Positions 27,807 through 35,804 of a stretch of 64,000 nt of DNA are shown piece after piece (the first letter of the stretch is position 1; each line of letters begins with the position of its first letter). The stretch covers positions 1 to 64,000 of the forward strand of contig NZ_JBHTDE010000008.1 of assembly GCF_042666655.1 (NCBI RefSeq). The letters are read 5' to 3'. The notes beneath the pieces were generated by a model that saw nothing but the letters and a program-made list of their open reading frames with translations, searched no databases and had not been told where the DNA came from. Source of the stretch: Paracraurococcus sp042666655 (GTDB taxonomy: Bacteria; Pseudomonadota; Alphaproteobacteria; Acetobacterales; Acetobacteraceae). The translations under genes and the position numbers were made by a program.

Positions 27807-27977
27807 TCAGCCGGTGGCCCAGAGCCCGCCACCCATCAACCAGGCATAGAAATCGCCCGGCGCGGCCGGCGCGGGTTCAGGCAACGGCTGCGGCGTCAGC
27901 CAGGCGCGCTCGGCATTGCGGATCGCCAGCAGGCGAGCGCGGATGGCGGCGAAGTCCTCGGCGATCGGCGTGTGCAA
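27807..27977 (-). CDS. Small protein of unknown function (56 aa)
   Basis: A short frame missed by length-based gene finding. From a TTG at 27977 it encodes a helical start (EDFAAIRARLLAIRNAERAW), a Pro/Ala-rich linker, and the ending FYAWLMGGGLWATG before a TGA. AGGA stands eight bases upstream of the TTG. The strong amphipathic pattern, third-position GC preference and a palindromic repeat abutting the stop all argue that it is real. No ATG is available in frame. I do not recognise a family. Confidence 0.5.
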   Translation of the reverse strand: MHTPIAEDFAAIRARLLAIRNAERAWLTPQPLPEPAPAAPGDFYAWLMGGGLWATG

Positions 27978-28146
27978 GGTCGGGATCCTGGCTCGGTGTG
28001 GGCTGGAAGCTTTGCTCTCATAATCGCGAACTCTTCCCGATCCATGACCGAGGCCCGGGCCGACATCCCTGCGGGCCGGAGGATTTGAGCCGGCGGTGGC
28101 GATCCGCTAGACCGCGCGACCTCAGCGCGATGATTGGACCGGCGGC

Positions 28147-29079
28147 ATGGCTCTCAGGATCGGCGTTCTCGGCACCGGGCATTTCGGCCGCTTCCATGCG
28201 CTGAAGCTGGCGGCGCAGGGGGTGCTGTCCGGGGTGCACGACAGCGACCCGGCCCGCGCCGCGGCGGTGGCCGCTGAATGCCGCAGCCGCGCCCATGGCG
28301 CCAGCGGGCTGATCCAGGCCAGCGACGCGGTGATCATCACCGTCCCCACCGCCTTCCACCATGCCTACGCGATGCAGGCGATCGCCGCCGGGCGGCACCT
28401 GTTCGTCGAGAAGCCGATCGCCGCCACCACCGCCCAGGCGGAGGCGATCATCCGCGGTGCCGGCGACCGCGGCCTGGTGCTGCAGGTCGGCCACATCGAG
28501 CGCTACTCGGCCGCCATCAGGACGTTGCGGGCCAGCGGGGCCGAGGCGGGGGCGATGGCCTTCGAGGCGACCAGGGTCGCCCCCTTCCGGCCGCGCAGCC
28601 TGGATGTCTCGGTGGTGCTGGACCTGATGATCCACGACCTCGACCTCGTGCTGACGCTGGCCGGCGCGCCGCTGGCCGAGGTGCGCGCAGTGGGACGCCG
28701 CGTGATGTCCGACCACCCCGATTTCGCCGTGGCGCAGCTGCGCTTCGGCAACGGCGTGGCGGCGACGGTGACCGCGAGCCGGATCAGCGTGGCGCTGGAG
28801 CGGCGGCTGCGGGTGCTCGGCCCGCGCGGCGAGACGCGGGTGGATTTCCTCGCCCGCAGCATCGAAAGCGTGCGGCCGGGTGGCGCCGAGCCGGTGCAGA
28901 CCATGCCCGGCTGGGGCATCGACCGCGCCACCTGGGAGGACCACGACAGCCTGGAGGCCGAGCAGGCGGCCTTCATCGCCAGCATCGAGGGCGGCGCCAC
29001 CGTGGAGGCCAGCGGCGCGGTCGGGCTGGCGGCGCTGGACGCGGCGCTGCGGGTGGAGAAGGCGATCGCGGCCGGCTGA
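28147..29079 (+). CDS. Gfo/Idh/MocA family oxidoreductase
   Basis: A 310-residue NAD(P)-dependent oxidoreductase. The Rossmann motif GVLGTGHFGRFHA opens the protein, VEKPIAAT follows near residue 90, and the C-terminal sheet domain contains LDLMIHDLDLVLTL. The family oxidises or reduces sugars and related polyols. In several alphaproteobacteria a gene of this type sits between lpxI and lpxB in lipid A loci. Here lpxB is nearby but convergent and no lpxI is visible, so the arrangement is only partly kept. Confidence 0.85.
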   Translation: MALRIGVLGTGHFGRFHALKLAAQGVLSGVHDSDPARAAAVAAECRSRAHGASGLIQASDAVIITVPTAFHHAYAMQAIAAGRHLFVEKPIAATTAQAEAIIRGAGDRGLVLQVGHIERYSAAIRTLRASGAEAGAMAFEATRVAPFRPRSLDVSVVLDLMIHDLDLVLTLAGAPLAEVRAVGRRVMSDHPDFAVAQLRFGNGVAATVTASRISVALERRLRVLGPRGETRVDFLARSIESVRPGGAEPVQTMPGWGIDRATWEDHDSLEAEQAAFIASIEGGATVEASGAVGLAALDAALRVEKAIAAG

Positions 29080-29267
29080 CCGGCCGGCGGGGACCGGGGC
29101 CGGCACCTCCCGGCCGCCGCGGCATCCGGTCGCGGCCGCCACCGGGCCCCGTCACCCGGGCCGATATCCGCCGGCATCACGGATTCTGGATACCGATGGA
29201 TGCACGTCGCCATGCGTGGGCCGCCTATGGTCGGAGGACGGCCGCCGCTGCCGCGAAGGAGATGCCC

Positions 29268-29531
29268 ATGCGTCGGATGCTGCTTCTCACGCTGGCCGGT
29301 CCGGCCCTCTGCCTTGCCGGGTGTGCGGCGTCGCCACCGCCGGACATGCCGCGCGCCACCCCGCAGGCCGAAGGCGTCCGCGCCCCGGATACCGGACGTT
29401 CGGGCACCGACCAGGGCGTCGCCACGCCGGGCGGCTTCGGTGCCGGTGACCGGGGCCGGCCGACGGTACAGGGTGGCCTGGCACCGCCGCACCTCGCGCC
29501 GCCCACCGTCACCCGGGCCCCGCGGCCGTGA
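29268..29531 (+). CDS. Small predicted lipoprotein
   Basis: An 87-residue protein with a lipoprotein signal: MRRMLLLTLAGPALCLAGC, with the lipobox cysteine at about residue 19. The mature part is Pro/Gly-rich and probably disordered, with no family I recognise. GGAG lies six bases before the ATG at 29268. An ATG six bases upstream is too close to it. It converges on lpxB with 64 bases between stops. Confidence 0.7.
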   Translation: MRRMLLLTLAGPALCLAGCAASPPPDMPRATPQAEGVRAPDTGRSGTDQGVATPGGFGAGDRGRPTVQGGLAPPHLAPPTVTRAPRP

Positions 29532-29595
29532 CCTGATGGGTGCCTGAGCCGGCCGAGGGCGCCGCCCGCACCCGCGGGGTGCCATGGGGCCGCGC

Positions 29596-30777
29596 TCAGG
29601 TCAGGGCCGGCGCCGCGAGGCCGGGCGCGGGCCGGAGTTCCGCCAGCACCGCCGTCGCCGCCGCCTCGCTCGGCAATCCCTCCGGCGCCCGCAACAGGGC
29701 GCGCACCGCGGCGAAGCCCTCGCGCTGCGCCGCGCCGGCCGCCGGATCGGTCAGCAGCCGCGCCAGCACCGCCGACAGCGCCGCCGGGGTGCAGTCCTGC
29801 TGCAGTCGCTCAGGCGCCAATTCGCGCTCCGCCAGCAGGTTCACCAGCGAGACGTAGCGCACCTTGATCAGCCGGCGGACGATCTCGGCGGTGATCGGGT
29901 TGGCCCTGTAGCCGACGACATGCGGGATGCCGGCGACGGCCATCTCCAGGCTGGAGGTGCCGGACTTGATCAGCCCGGCGCCGCCCGATCGCGCCACCGC
30001 GGCATAGGCGTCGTGCTTGTCGGCCAGGTCGGTGACCAGGATCGGCCGCACCGGCCAATCCGCCGTGCCCGCGCGCACCGCGGCCTCGACCTGCCCGGCG
30101 ATCGGCAGCACCGGGCGCAGGCCGGGCACCGCCCCCGCGGCCAGCCGCAGCGCCTCCCCGAAGGGGCCGAGCAGCCGGCGGATCTCGCCGCGCCGGCTGC
30201 CGGGCATGACGATCACCGGGCGGTCGGCCGGGCCCAAGCCGTGCGCCGCGCGGAAGCGCGCCGCGTCGCCCGCATCGGCGCCGCTTTCCAGCACCGGATG
30301 GCCGACGAAGGTGACCGGGATGCCGGCCGCCTCGAAGAACGGCGCCTCGAAGGGCAGCAGCGCCAGGATGCGGTCGACCCGGCGGGCGATCTCGCGTACC
30401 CGGCCGGGCCGCCAGGCCCAGACCTGCGGGGCGACGTAGTGCACCACGCGGATGCCCTTGGGGCGGACCCGTTCGGCCAGCCGCAGGGTGAAGCTCGGCG
30501 CATCGATGGTGACCAGCAGGTCGGGGCGGCGGGCCAGGATGTCGGCCTCCGCCTGGTCCAGCCGCCGGGCGAGGCGGCGCAGGTTCGGCAGCACCTCCAG
30601 CAGCCCCATCAGGGAGAGTTCCCGCATCGGGAACAGGCTGTCGACGCCTTGCTTCGCCATGCGCTCGCCGCCCACCCCGGCGAATTCCAGCCCCGGCGCG
30701 CGGCGCCGCAGCGCGGCGATCAGCCGGGCGCCGAGCACGTCGCCCGAGGCCTCGCCGGCGAGGAGATAGAGCTTCAC
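29596..30777 (-). CDS. lpxB: Lipid-A-disaccharide synthase
   Basis: Joins UDP-2,3-diacylglucosamine and lipid X to form the lipid A disaccharide at the inner membrane. The 393-residue product has YLLAGEASGDVLGARL at the N-terminus, HYVAPQVWAWRPGR near the middle and PGSRRGEIRRLLG and KSGTSSLEMA in the C-terminal half, all diagnostic. The start is a GTG, and I prefer 30777 to the GTG at 30783 because GAGG is better spaced. It is the last gene after hisI, the GTPase, the GNAT and the nitrilase, 97 bases downstream of the nitrilase. Confidence 0.93.
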   Translation of the reverse strand: MKLYLLAGEASGDVLGARLIAALRRRAPGLEFAGVGGERMAKQGVDSLFPMRELSLMGLLEVLPNLRRLARRLDQAEADILARRPDLLVTIDAPSFTLRLAERVRPKGIRVVHYVAPQVWAWRPGRVREIARRVDRILALLPFEAPFFEAAGIPVTFVGHPVLESGADAGDAARFRAAHGLGPADRPVIVMPGSRRGEIRRLLGPFGEALRLAAGAVPGLRPVLPIAGQVEAAVRAGTADWPVRPILVTDLADKHDAYAAVARSGGAGLIKSGTSSLEMAVAGIPHVVGYRANPITAEIVRRLIKVRYVSLVNLLAERELAPERLQQDCTPAALSAVLARLLTDPAAGAAQREGFAAVRALLRAPEGLPSEAAATAVLAELRPAPGLAAPALT

Positions 30778-30874
30778 GCCCACCCCTCGGGTTCCAGGCG
30801 TCCCCGGCCCATCGCCCAGGGCACGAGGCCCGGCGCGCGTGGGGAACGGCGTCCCCCTTGCGGGCCACGCCGCC

Positions 30875-31756
30875 TCACGTGAAAACCGCCGGACCGGGCC
30901 GCGGCAGCGGCGCCCGCGGCCAGTCGCGGTGGTTGAGCACCGCGCCGTCGCGCCGCACCGCCTCGATCCGCGCCGGGTCGAGCGTGCAGAAGGTCCAGCC
31001 CGGCGCATCCATCGCCCCGGCGGCCAGCACGCCGTCCTCCGGGAAGCCGCGGTCCACCGGGCCGAAGACCACGGCCTGGCCGCGATTGGTGTCCAGCGCG
31101 GCCGACCAGGGGGCGGTGCCGACGGTCGGCGCCACCGCGACGAAGCACTGGTTCTCCAGCGCCCTCGCCTGGCAGGCGAAGCGCACCCGGTTGAAGCCGT
31201 GCAGCGTGTCGGTGCAGGTCGGCACCAGCACCAGCCAGGCGCCGGCCTCGACCTGGGCGCGGACATGCTTGGGGAATTCCGAATCGTAGCAGACCGAGAT
31301 GCCGAGCAGCCCCCAGGGCGTGCCGAAGACCTGCGGCCCGGCCCCGGCCGAGACGCCCCAGCGCTCCGCCTCGAAGCGGGTCATCATCCCCTTGTCCTGG
31401 AAGGCGAGCCGGCCATCCGGGGCGATCAGCGGCGCCCGGTTCACCACCTGCTCGCCCAGCCGCATCGGCAGGCTGCCCGGCTGCAGCCAGAGCCCGTGCC
31501 GCCGGGCCGCCGCGCGCATCGCCGAAAGCACCGCCGGCGCCGCCTCCACCATGGCGCGCAGCTCGGCCGCCTCGTCCGGGGCGTGGCCGCCGGACAAAGC
31601 GGGGCCCAGTTCGACGCAGGCATATTCGGGCAGCAGCACGAGGTCGGCCCGGCCCGCGGCCTGGCCGAGCCAATGGTCGAGCCTGGCGGCGAAGCCATCC
31701 AGGCTCGCGGTCGGCTCCACCGGCCAGGCGAGGGCGCCGAGGCGAAGCGCGGTCAC
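30875..31756 (-). CDS. Carbon-nitrogen hydrolase (nitrilase superfamily)
   Basis: A 293-residue amidase-type enzyme. The Glu-Lys-Cys triad is present: Glu in LPEYACVE (near 44), Lys in FQDKGMMTRFE (near 121) and Cys in SVCYDSEFP (near 155). The superfamily hydrolyses amides or nitriles of small molecules, and the SVCYDSEFP form is common among amidohydrolases of unknown substrate. It starts at a GTG whose first bases overlap the GNAT stop (GTGA at 31753-31756), so the two are coupled. Confidence 0.9.
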   Translation of the reverse strand: MTALRLGALAWPVEPTASLDGFAARLDHWLGQAAGRADLVLLPEYACVELGPALSGGHAPDEAAELRAMVEAAPAVLSAMRAAARRHGLWLQPGSLPMRLGEQVVNRAPLIAPDGRLAFQDKGMMTRFEAERWGVSAGAGPQVFGTPWGLLGISVCYDSEFPKHVRAQVEAGAWLVLVPTCTDTLHGFNRVRFACQARALENQCFVAVAPTVGTAPWSAALDTNRGQAVVFGPVDRGFPEDGVLAAGAMDAPGWTFCTLDPARIEAVRRDGAVLNHRDWPRAPLPRPGPAVFT

Positions 31757-32352
31757 GCCAGATCCTTCAGCCAGAAGGACAGCACATGCGGCGTCTCCCG
31801 GTCGTCGCCGATCTCCTTCCAGGAAAACACGCAGGAGAGGTCGGGCCGGGGGGCGAAGCCGCGATTGCGCCAGAACCCGTCGAGCGGGACATGGCCGGCC
31901 GGCCGGCGCGGGTCGTTCGGGTTTCGCACCACGGCGCAGAAGGCGGCGGCGGCGAGGCCGAGCCGGCGGGCCTGCGCCTCCCGCGCCGCGAAGAACCCGA
32001 CCCCCGCGCCGCGGCCGCGGTATTCCGGCAGCAGCACGCTCTCGCCGAAATAGCAGAACCGCGCGGGATCGAGCCCGCGGGCACGGAAGGCCGCGGCGAC
32101 CGGCCCGCCGGCGCCGGCCATCGGCTGGCAGGTCGCCATGCCGACCGGCGTCGCGCCGTCGAAGGCCACCACCGCCGCCGCCCCCGGGTCCGCGGCATAG
32201 GCGGCGAGGTAGCGCGCCTCATGCGCCGCGTCGCCGTCGTACAGGTAGGGCCATTCGGCGAAGACCGTCAGCCGCAGCCGGGACAGGCCGGGCAGCGCGG
32301 CCCGCAGCGCATCGCCCGAGAGCGTGTCCAGCCGGAGGGGAGGGGTCGTCAT
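31753..32352 (-). CDS. GNAT family N-acetyltransferase
   Basis: A 199-residue acetyl-CoA-dependent transferase. The pyrophosphate-binding motif is seen as LLPEYRGRGAGVGFF, and the substrate lobe has RLTVFAEWPYLYDGD at the N-terminus. The closing VFSWKEIGD is typical of the branch encoded next to nitrilase genes. The preferred start is the ATG at 32352 (MTTPPLRL), although the frame is open to 32388. The product and its nitrilase neighbour often occur together, which suggests a shared substrate or repair role. That is inference. Confidence 0.85.
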   Translation of the reverse strand: MTTPPLRLDTLSGDALRAALPGLSRLRLTVFAEWPYLYDGDAAHEARYLAAYAADPGAAAVVAFDGATPVGMATCQPMAGAGGPVAAAFRARGLDPARFCYFGESVLLPEYRGRGAGVGFFAAREAQARRLGLAAAAFCAVVRNPNDPRRPAGHVPLDGFWRNRGFAPRPDLSCVFSWKEIGDDRETPHVLSFWLKDLA

Positions 32353-32401
32353 CGCGCTGCACATAGGCGGGCGCGGCGCCGGGTGCAAAGGGCGCCGCGC
32401 C

Positions 32402-33493
32402 CTATCCGCCGGCGCCGATCGCCGCCTGCTGCCGGGCGCTCTCGGCGAAGGCGCGCAGGCCCTTCTCCACCGTCGCCCGGTCGAGGTCGCGCAGGATGAA
32501 GACCAGGCGGGAGCGCCGGTCGTCGCCCTCCGGCCAGGCTGCCAGCTTCACCGGCGGGTGGAACAGGTGCTGCACGCCATGGATGGCGACGGGCCGGTCC
32601 TCGCCCTCCAGGTTCAGGATGCCCTTGATCCGCAGCACCGACTCGCCGCGGGTCATGGTCAGGACCTCGAGCCAGGTGGCCAGGCCGTCCCAGGGCAGCG
32701 GGTCGTCGAAGGTCAGGCAGAAGCTGTGGATGCGGGCATCGTGCCGGCTGGCGTCATGGTGATGGTGATGGTGATGGTGGTCATGGCCCTGCGCCCAGGC
32801 TTCCGCGTCCAGCCAGCGGCGCACATCGGGATGCTTGCGGGTCGCGTCATACAGCCCGCAATCCAGCAGGGCCTCGGGCTCGATGTCGCCATGCAGCGCA
32901 TTCAGCAGCGGCGCGCCGGGGTTCAGCGCGCGCAGCCGGGACCACAAGGCGGAGACCTGCTCCGGCGTCGCCAGGTCGGTCTTGGTCAGCACCAGCCGGT
33001 CGGCGACGGCGGCCTGCTTCACCGCCTCGACCTGGCTGTCCAGGGTGGCCATGCCGGTCGCCGCATCGACCAGCGTGACGACGCCGTCCAGCCGGTAGCG
33101 GTAGAGCACCAGCGGGTCGCTCATCAGCGTTTGCAGGATCGGCGCCGGGTCGGCCAGCCCGGTGGTCTCCACCACCACGCGCCGGATCGCGTGGCCCTGC
33201 TCGATCCGCACCGCGAGGTCACGCAGCGCGCGCACGAGGTCGCCGCGCACGGTGCAGCAGAGGCATCCCGCGTTCAGCAGCACGGTGTCGCCGTCGAGCC
33301 GTTCCACCAGCAGGTGGTCGAGGCCGATCTCGCCGAACTCGTTGATCAGCACCGCGGTGTCGGCCAGCGCCGGGTGCCGCAGCAGCCGGTTCAGCAGCGT
33401 GGTCTTGCCGGAGCCGAGGAAGCCGGTGAGGACGGTGACCGGGACCGGCTCGGGGCGTGTCGCGCCGACGGCGCGCGGGGCGGTGTGGCTCAT
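32402..33493 (-). CDS. COG0523 family GTPase (CobW/ZigA-like metallochaperone)
   Basis: A 363-residue G3E GTPase. Walker A is at about 24-31 (GFLGSGKTT), the zinc-binding GCLCC motif is at 76-80, and the Mg and base motifs lie in VVVETTGLADP and TKTDL. A run of nine histidines broken by one Asp (237-246) is a likely metal-loading arm. The C-terminal CobW_C domain follows. Linkage to hisI (a zinc-dependent enzyme) and to a Fur/Zur-type regulator points to zinc delivery in scarcity rather than cobalamin synthesis. The start overlaps the hisI stop (ATGA). Confidence 0.88.
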   Translation of the reverse strand: MSHTAPRAVGATRPEPVPVTVLTGFLGSGKTTLLNRLLRHPALADTAVLINEFGEIGLDHLLVERLDGDTVLLNAGCLCCTVRGDLVRALRDLAVRIEQGHAIRRVVVETTGLADPAPILQTLMSDPLVLYRYRLDGVVTLVDAATGMATLDSQVEAVKQAAVADRLVLTKTDLATPEQVSALWSRLRALNPGAPLLNALHGDIEPEALLDCGLYDATRKHPDVRRWLDAEAWAQGHDHHHHHHHHDASRHDARIHSFCLTFDDPLPWDGLATWLEVLTMTRGESVLRIKGILNLEGEDRPVAIHGVQHLFHPPVKLAAWPEGDDRRSRLVFILRDLDRATVEKGLRAFAESARQQAAIGAGG

Positions 33494-33918
33494 CGGCCGT
33501 ACAACTCCTCGGGCGAAACCTCGGGCTCCGCGATCTCGACCAGCGCGCCGTCGCGCAGCGCCAGAAAGAAGCAGTTGCGCCGGCCGGTGTGGCAGGCGAC
33601 GCCGGTCTGGTCGACCAGCGCCAGCAGCGTGTCGCCGTCGCAGTCCAGCCGGAGGTCCACCAGCCGCTGCTGCTGGCCGGAGGTCTCGCCCTTCCGCCAC
33701 AGCCCGCCGCGGCTGCGGGAGAAGTAGCAGACCCGGCCGGTCGCCAGCGTCTCCTCCGCCGCCTCGCGGTTCATCCAGGCCAGCATCAGCACCTCTCCGG
33801 TGTCGTGCTGCTGGGCGATGCAGGGCACCAGGCCGCGCGCGTCGAAGCGGATGGCATCCAGCAGCCGGGCGCGGAGGGCGGGGTCGGACATCACGGGGTT
33901 CGTGGTGGCAGCGCTCAT
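33490..33918 (-). CDS. hisI: Phosphoribosyl-AMP cyclohydrolase
   Basis: Third step of histidine biosynthesis, opening the purine ring of PR-AMP, in the cytoplasm. The 142-residue product has the family core LMLAWMNREA and WRKGETSGQ, and keeps all three zinc-site cysteines in LDCDGD, VACHTG and NCFF. It stands apart from the other his genes and is coupled to a zinc metallochaperone gene by an ATGA overlap. This pairing suggests the chaperone serves this enzyme when zinc is short. ATG at 33918 is preferred, and a later ATG at 33891 is possible. Confidence 0.92.
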   Translation of the reverse strand: MSAATTNPVMSDPALRARLLDAIRFDARGLVPCIAQQHDTGEVLMLAWMNREAAEETLATGRVCYFSRSRGGLWRKGETSGQQQRLVDLRLDCDGDTLLALVDQTGVACHTGRRNCFFLALRDGALVEIAEPEVSPEELYGR

Positions 33919-33957
33919 GCGCCCTTATATGGGGGGAAGGCCCGGAAGGAGAAATGC

Positions 33958-34446
33958 ATGCCCCCCGCCGCCGCGACGCCGGCCTCCAGCCTCGACCGCG
34001 CTGCGGCGCTTTGCGCCCGGCGCGGCGCCCAGCTCACCGCCCTGCGGCGGGAGGTGCTGCGGCTGGTGCTGGACGCGGAAGCACCGGTTGGCGCCTATGC
34101 GCTGCTCGACCGGCTGAAGGCCAGCCGGGCCGGGGCGGCGCCGCCGACCGTATACCGGGCGCTGGACTTCCTGGTGGAACAGGGGCTGATCCACAAGGTG
34201 GAGCGGCTCAACGCCTTCATCGGCTGCGCCGACGCGCTGGACCACCCGGAGGATTGTGATTGCGGCGCCTCGCATGACCACCCGCACCAGTTCCTGATCT
34301 GCGACCGCTGCGGCGCCACCGCCGAGATCAGCGACCCGGGCGTGGCCCTGGCCCTGACCCGGGCGGCGCGGGCGGCGGGGTTCGCGCCGCGCAAGGCGAC
34401 GGTGGAGGTGGAAGGGGTCTGCGCGCGGTGTGCGTCGGCCGGGTAG
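33958..34446 (+). CDS. Fur family regulator, probably Zur
   Basis: A 162-residue metal-sensing repressor. The winged helix covers about 20-90 (TALRREVLRLVL, PPTVYRALDFLVEQGLIHKV) and the dimer and metal domain follows (HDHPHQFLICDRCG, GVCARC), with two CxxC pairs for structural zinc. AAGGAGA is five bases before the ATG at 33958. Divergence from hisI and the GTPase over only 39 bases suggests joint control. A Zur-type palindrome elsewhere in this window at znuCB supports zinc over iron as the signal, but sequence alone does not settle that. Confidence 0.85.
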   Translation: MPPAAATPASSLDRAAALCARRGAQLTALRREVLRLVLDAEAPVGAYALLDRLKASRAGAAPPTVYRALDFLVEQGLIHKVERLNAFIGCADALDHPEDCDCGASHDHPHQFLICDRCGATAEISDPGVALALTRAARAAGFAPRKATVEVEGVCARCASAG

Positions 34447-34512
34447 GGAAGGCGAGGGGGCGCTGCCCCCCTGGACCCCCGCCAATGGGCGGTTGAACGC
34501 ATGCGCTCAACC
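34447..34512. repeat. Half copy of the palindromic repeat plus hairpin
   Basis: Right after the regulator's stop, GAGGGGGC and GCCCCCCT form a hairpin followed by GGACCCCCGCC, matching the left arm of the dispersed family. A second hairpin at 34491-34512 (GGTTGA / TCAACC around CGCATGCG) closely resembles the one at 11459-11478. Either may end the regulator's transcript. Confidence 0.5.
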
Positions 34513-34619
34513 GGGAGGACAGCATGATCCGGCCGACGGAGGCCCGAGGGATTTTCTTGCTGTAGGGATTATTATCCTATATCCTGCTCCGTCGTTTCGC
34601 TGGCCACGGAGCCTTGCCG

Positions 34620-35231
34620 ATGTCCCTCACGCCTCCCGTCCCCGGCCGCCGCTATACCTCCCGCCGCGCCTGGGCGCCGATGACCGATGCCGAATGGGCC
34701 GGGATCCTGCCCCATCTCCGCACCGTCGTCATGGGCGAGGGCCGGCCGCTGCGCGACGCCCGCCACCGGATCGACGGCATGTTCCGGGTCGCCGTCTCCG
34801 GCCTGCCCTGGCGCACCCTGCCGGAGGAATACGGCAAGCCCGACACCGTCAGCCGCCACTTCCGGCGGCTCGCGCATATGGGCCTCTGGCTCCGCCTGGT
34901 CGGCGCCTGCGCCGACCGGGAGGCCTCGCCCGCCCTGCGGCGGATCGAGTACTTCATCTGCCGCGCCGCCCGCCGCGCCATGCGCATCCTCGGCCAGGAG
35001 GGCGCGATGGCGGTGAACGGCATCGGCATGCTCACCGCCCTGCCGGTCTGGCCGATCTACCTGCGCCGCCCGGCCGCCCTGGCCCAGGTCACCGCCATGG
35101 TGAGCGCCTGGCTGGCGCCCTTCCGCCGCCGCCCGCCGGAGGATTTCCCCGAGAAGGAGATGCGCAGCTGGCTGCGCGTGATCCGCTTCCTCGAGGGCAA
35201 GCCCTGGCACCGCCGCTGGGCGCCGCCATGA
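34620..35231 (+). CDS. DUF4096-type (IS5 transposase N-terminal) domain protein
   Basis: A 203-residue protein. Residues 18 to about 105 match the N-terminal domain of IS5-group transposases: WAPMTDAEWAGILPHL, GRPLRDARHRIDGMFRV, GLPWRTLPEEYGKPDTV. The remaining 100 residues carry no DDE catalytic segment and instead form a basic, helical tail (REASPALRRIEYFICRAARR, MRSWLRVIRFLEG). No terminal inverted repeats are evident. It may be a domesticated DNA-binding protein or a decayed transposase with a random tail. GGAG lies eight bases before the ATG at 34620. An AT-rich patch at 34556-34586 could be its promoter. Confidence 0.65.
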   Translation: MSLTPPVPGRRYTSRRAWAPMTDAEWAGILPHLRTVVMGEGRPLRDARHRIDGMFRVAVSGLPWRTLPEEYGKPDTVSRHFRRLAHMGLWLRLVGACADREASPALRRIEYFICRAARRAMRILGQEGAMAVNGIGMLTALPVWPIYLRRPAALAQVTAMVSAWLAPFRRRPPEDFPEKEMRSWLRVIRFLEGKPWHRRWAPP

Positions 35232-35239
35232 CCCAAGGT

Positions 35240-35300
35240 GTCCAGAGGCCTTTCGGCCTTTGGCAGGGGGTCCAGGGGGACGGCGTCCCCCCGGCCTTTG
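35240..35300. repeat. Half copy of the palindromic repeat (right arm)
   Basis: GCAGGGGGTCCAGGGGGA ... TCCCCCCGGCCTTTGTCC matches the right arm of the dispersed family, with its inner hairpin. It lies between the DUF4096 gene's stop and the end of a decayed minus-strand gene. With the left-arm half at 34447 it brackets the DUF4096 gene. Confidence 0.5.
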
Positions 35301-35323
35301 TCCGAAAACGCGACTCCATGGCT

Positions 35324-35760
35324 TCAGGAAACGTAAAATTCCCCCGCTGCCCAGGAATGCCCGTCACCATTCGCCGCGGCATGCATCGGCGGCATCTGGC
35401 CGCCCTCGACGAGCCCCGGCCGTTGGACGCGTCCGCAGCGATGATGCGCCTGGGTGTCCAACAGGAAGACCCGCTCGCCCGCCTCATGCGGCAGCAGCGC
35501 GGTCACGTCGATCACGCCGGAGCGTTCCGCATCCCGGGTGAAGGGCGGCGTCGCCGGCCGGGACGCGTCGCCGCGCCGGGTCATGCGCCGCCGGCTCGGT
35601 CAGCCCATCCGATGCGCGGTCCCAGGGCCAGATCTTCCCGGACCGGGCGTTGCTGCCGACATCGTCCTGCCGCACCACGTCGCCGTCATGCTTCGATAGT
35701 CCTGGTCGTTCCGGTATCGCGTCATCGGCGATCGGTTGCGGCCCGCCCGGCATCCGGTGT
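35324..35760 (-). pseudogene. C-terminal remnant of a PhoX/DUF839-like phosphatase gene
   Basis: On the minus strand, one frame reads VVRQDDVGSNARSGKIWPWD and DGLTEPAAHDPAR down to about 35575. The reading then continues in another frame with FTRDAERSGVIDVTALL, FLLDTQAHH and LVEGGQMPPMHA to a stop at 35324. This order matches the C-terminal propeller part of PhoX-like and related calcium-dependent phosphatases. One frameshift near 35565-35580 joins the parts, and everything upstream of about 35760 is missing. The family call rests on pattern memory of the tail, so it is moderate. Confidence 0.45.
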
Positions 35761-35804
35761 CTCATGCCGGCACGGCGCCGCGCGGCGCCGAGGGAGGACA
35801 CGGC

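Noticed and set aside
27263..27832. A 189-codon minus-strand frame in the gene-poor stretch
   Set aside because: It runs through a palindromic repeat, has biased Arg/Pro/Ala content, no ribosome site and no motif.
32757..32785. Short tandem repeat of GATGGT units
   Set aside because: It encodes the histidine run of the zinc GTPase on the minus strand, so it is explained by protein function and is not an independent repeat element.
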